64,000 nt of DNA. Source: JAFGJQ01 sp964586145. GTDB lineage: Bacteria; Planctomycetota; Phycisphaerae; UBA1845. Made by a program: the position numbers and the translations under genes. Of this stretch, positions 62,337-64,000 are shown piece by piece. The stretch is taken from positions 1 through 64,000 of the forward strand of contig CAZPHH010000014.1 in the NCBI GenBank assembly GCA_964586145.1. Direction: 5' to 3'. Numbering within the stretch: the first letter of the stretch is position 1; the number at the start of each line of letters is the position of its first letter. Under the pieces are notes generated by a model. It was not told the DNA's origin. It searched no databases and worked only from the letters and a program-made list of their open reading frames with translations.

Positions 62337-64000
62337 TCAGCGGAACGCCGGACGCCTGCACACTTCGGCAAGGTAGACGTGGAGGCTTTCGTGCGGCGAG
62401 GGGCGCTGCGAAATCTCGACGGACCGCTTCAGGGCCGTCAGCGCCCGGTCCGTCTGCCCGAGCAACTCGAAGGCGCGCGCCTTCTGTTCCCACCCCTCGG
62501 CCTCCATGCGGTGGTTGTCGTGGCGGCGGGCCAGGTCGATGCGCTGGTCGATGGCGGCCAGCGCCGCCTCCGGGCGATCGGTCAGCAGGTGCATCTCGGC
62601 CATGTATTCGTAGACCAGGGTCAGGCCGTTCCAGAAGCTCGTGCCCTGGAGCGTGGCCAACGCCGCGTCGAAACGCTCCGCCGCCTGGATGAAATCACCC
62701 ACCAGGCAGGCGCAACGTCCGAGGTTCATCTGCGAGATGCCCACGTTCACGCGGTCGCCGATCTCCTCCGCCAGGGCCAACGCCCGGCGGTAGTACTCGG
62801 AGGCTTCCGCATAACGCTCGAGTTTGAGCAACACGGTGCCCATCCCGTTGTACGGCCACTGCAAGGACACGAGGTCCGCGAACTGCTTGCTGATGGCGAT
62901 GGACTCGGCGAAAACCGCCTCCGCCTCCTCGAGGCGGTCCAGGCGCATCAGGGCAAAGCCCAGGTTGCCCAGGATCTTGGCCGCCTCGCCGTGCAGGCTC
63001 AGGTCTCGCAGAATCTGCCGGGCCCGGTCGAGAAACTCGTACGCCAGCGAGTACTCGCCCTTGTAGTAATACATCACGCCGATGTTGCTGAGCGCCTCGG
63101 CCAGGCGAGGCTGGTCATCCAGCTCGCGCGCCAGGCGCTCCTGCCGCTGGTGGTGCTCGACGGCCCGGTCATACTCGCCGAGCCGGGCGTAGCAGGCGCC
63201 GATCACGCTGATTGGCTCCAGGTAGGCCGGGTCAATGGTCAGCGCCTCGTGCGCCAGATCAATCGCCGCCTGGTACTTTGCATCCGCAAACGCGCGGCGA
63301 CCCCGGATGAGCTTTTCCATGGCCTCCAGGCTTTCCGTCCCGCCGATGGACGCGCGGCGGCGGCGCGGCGACAGCGTCCGGCCGATCAACTCGATCAGCT
63401 TGTCGCCGAGCTGGTCCTCCAGGGCAAACAGGTCCTCCAGCGGCCCCGAAACGGTCCCCACGTGCTGGGAACTCTCCGATTCTCCGGAAAGCAGATTGGC
63501 CGTGATGCGCAGGTTCGCCCCGACGCGCTGCACCGTACCCAGCACGACGGAACCCGCTCCCACCTTGCGGGCCACGTTCAGGATGGCCCGGTTCTCCGCG
63601 ACGGCCGAACCCTCGGCCGCCAGCATCCGGGAAAACGTGTTTCGATCGGCCAGATGAAGCCCCTCGAGCTGGGCCAGACGGTTGGCCAGGCACTCCGCGA
63701 TGGCCTCGCCGATCCAGTCGTCATCTGGGCGGGCGGTCAGGTTGCGAAACGTCTGAACAGTCACGCCGGCGGGTCGCTCGCCGCCGGGCCGCGACAGCCT
63801 CGACTGGTCCTCGCCGGCCCGCAGGGCCTCGACCAAAACGGCCGACGACGCGTATCGATGGTCCGGGCGTTTGGCCAGGCACGTCTCCACCACGTAGCGC
63901 AGCCACGGCGGGACGGCTCGGGCCACTTCCTCCGGCCACGTCACGGGGGCCCGCCGGTGCTTCTGGGCAACGTCCAGTACGCCCGTACCCTCGAACGGCG
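62337..64000 (-). CDS. Ser/Thr kinase-TPR protein, C-terminal part
   Basis: Runs off the right edge of the window; 554 residues visible. It opens with the end of a Pkn-type kinase (PFEGTGVLDVAQKHRRAPVT, then LRYVVETCLAKRPDHRYASS). A TolB-like domain follows (VQTFRNLTARPDDDWIGEAI, LAQLEGLHLADRNTFSRMLA, GAGSVVLGTVQRVGANLRIT). The C-terminal 330 residues are TPR repeats (AIDLAHEALTIDPAYLEPIS, ALSNIGVMYYYKGEYSLAYE, ILGNLGFALMRLDRLEEAEA). The catalytic residues lie outside the window. Confidence 0.92.
   Translation of the reverse strand, partial: PFEGTGVLDVAQKHRRAPVTWPEEVARAVPPWLRYVVETCLAKRPDHRYASSAVLVEALRAGEDQSRLSRPGGERPAGVTVQTFRNLTARPDDDWIGEAIAECLANRLAQLEGLHLADRNTFSRMLAAEGSAVAENRAILNVARKVGAGSVVLGTVQRVGANLRITANLLSGESESSQHVGTVSGPLEDLFALEDQLGDKLIELIGRTLSPRRRRASIGGTESLEAMEKLIRGRRAFADAKYQAAIDLAHEALTIDPAYLEPISVIGACYARLGEYDRAVEHHQRQERLARELDDQPRLAEALSNIGVMYYYKGEYSLAYEFLDRARQILRDLSLHGEAAKILGNLGFALMRLDRLEEAEAVFAESIAISKQFADLVSLQWPYNGMGTVLLKLERYAEASEYYRRALALAEEIGDRVNVGISQMNLGRCACLVGDFIQAAERFDAALATLQGTSFWNGLTLVYEYMAEMHLLTDRPEAALAAIDQRIDLARRHDNHRMEAEGWEQKARAFELLGQTDRALTALKRSVEISQRPSPHESLHVYLAEVCRRPAFR

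Noticed and set aside
1..64000. Prophage, integron or complete insertion sequence
   Set aside because: No integrase, terminase, capsid, complete transposase or terminal repeats bounding a gene were seen; only the RAYT remnant is transposon-related.

Overview
The window is a GC-rich, gene-dense bacterial chromosome segment, and the gene content points to the Planctomycetota. It has two proteins with PEP-CTERM tails, a pseudopilin with an H-x9-DG-like C-terminus, several FHA proteins, Pkn-type Ser/Thr kinases, ECF-like sigma factors with family-specific tails, a chlamydial Hc1-like mini-histone, a YIP1-like membrane protein with an N-terminal CxxC zinc ribbon, and lpxB (a Gram-negative outer membrane). 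A run of exactly 100 N (60749-60848) marks a scaffold gap, so this is a draft or metagenome assembly. The class within the phylum cannot be fixed from sequence reading alone.

Layout. 0-7.6 kb: REP palindromes and the tail of a REP-associated (RAYT) transposase, an FHA-GAF histidine kinase, a secreted endonuclease/phosphatase-fold protein, two unknown proteins and sucD. 8-15 kb: a PEP-CTERM protein, a SOUL-type lipoprotein, an orphan ParA overlapping a VanZ-like protein, and a large thrombospondin-type-3 surface protein with a Cys-TM-Arg tail, closed by a strong terminator. 15-22 kb: a divergent RNase HII-like protein, a STAS protein, then gap-pgk-rpe, a histidine-phosphatase homologue without its catalytic histidine, and accD. 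22-27 kb: a degenerate amidase-like protein, a dockerin-like secreted protein, a pseudopilin with a small partner, and a coiled-coil protein.

27-38 kb is a signalling and accessory zone: two sigma factors, two Ser/Thr kinases, a lectin-like PEP-CTERM protein, remnants of a Fic protein and of a second kinase, another REP cluster and a metallophosphoesterase. 38-44 kb is housekeeping: cysK, the rpsB-tsf-pyrH block with an intrinsic terminator between tsf and pyrH, lpxB, and a stand-alone tRNA-binding domain. 44-64 kb holds a DUF4139-like secreted protein, an FG-GAP lipoprotein, a REC-GAF-HD-GYP regulator, a TPR lipoprotein, surE, a double-FHA protein, a FabZ-like dehydratase, the Hc1-like protein, a TPR protein overlapping holA, a lipoprotein, a DUF2203 protein, a small membrane-protein gene with an in-frame TGA, a MazG-like protein, a partial alpha/beta hydrolase, the zinc-ribbon membrane protein and the C-terminal part of a kinase-TPR protein running off the right edge.

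I found no single large new operon-type system. The most unusual signals are the in-frame TGA gene at 60.1 kb with a hairpin just behind the TGA, the catalytically dead phosphatase translationally coupled to rpe, the 15-bp double palindrome at 46.3 kb, the RAYT remnant beside its probable REP targets, the kinase/Fic remnants at 33 kb, and the divergent RNase HII-like protein.
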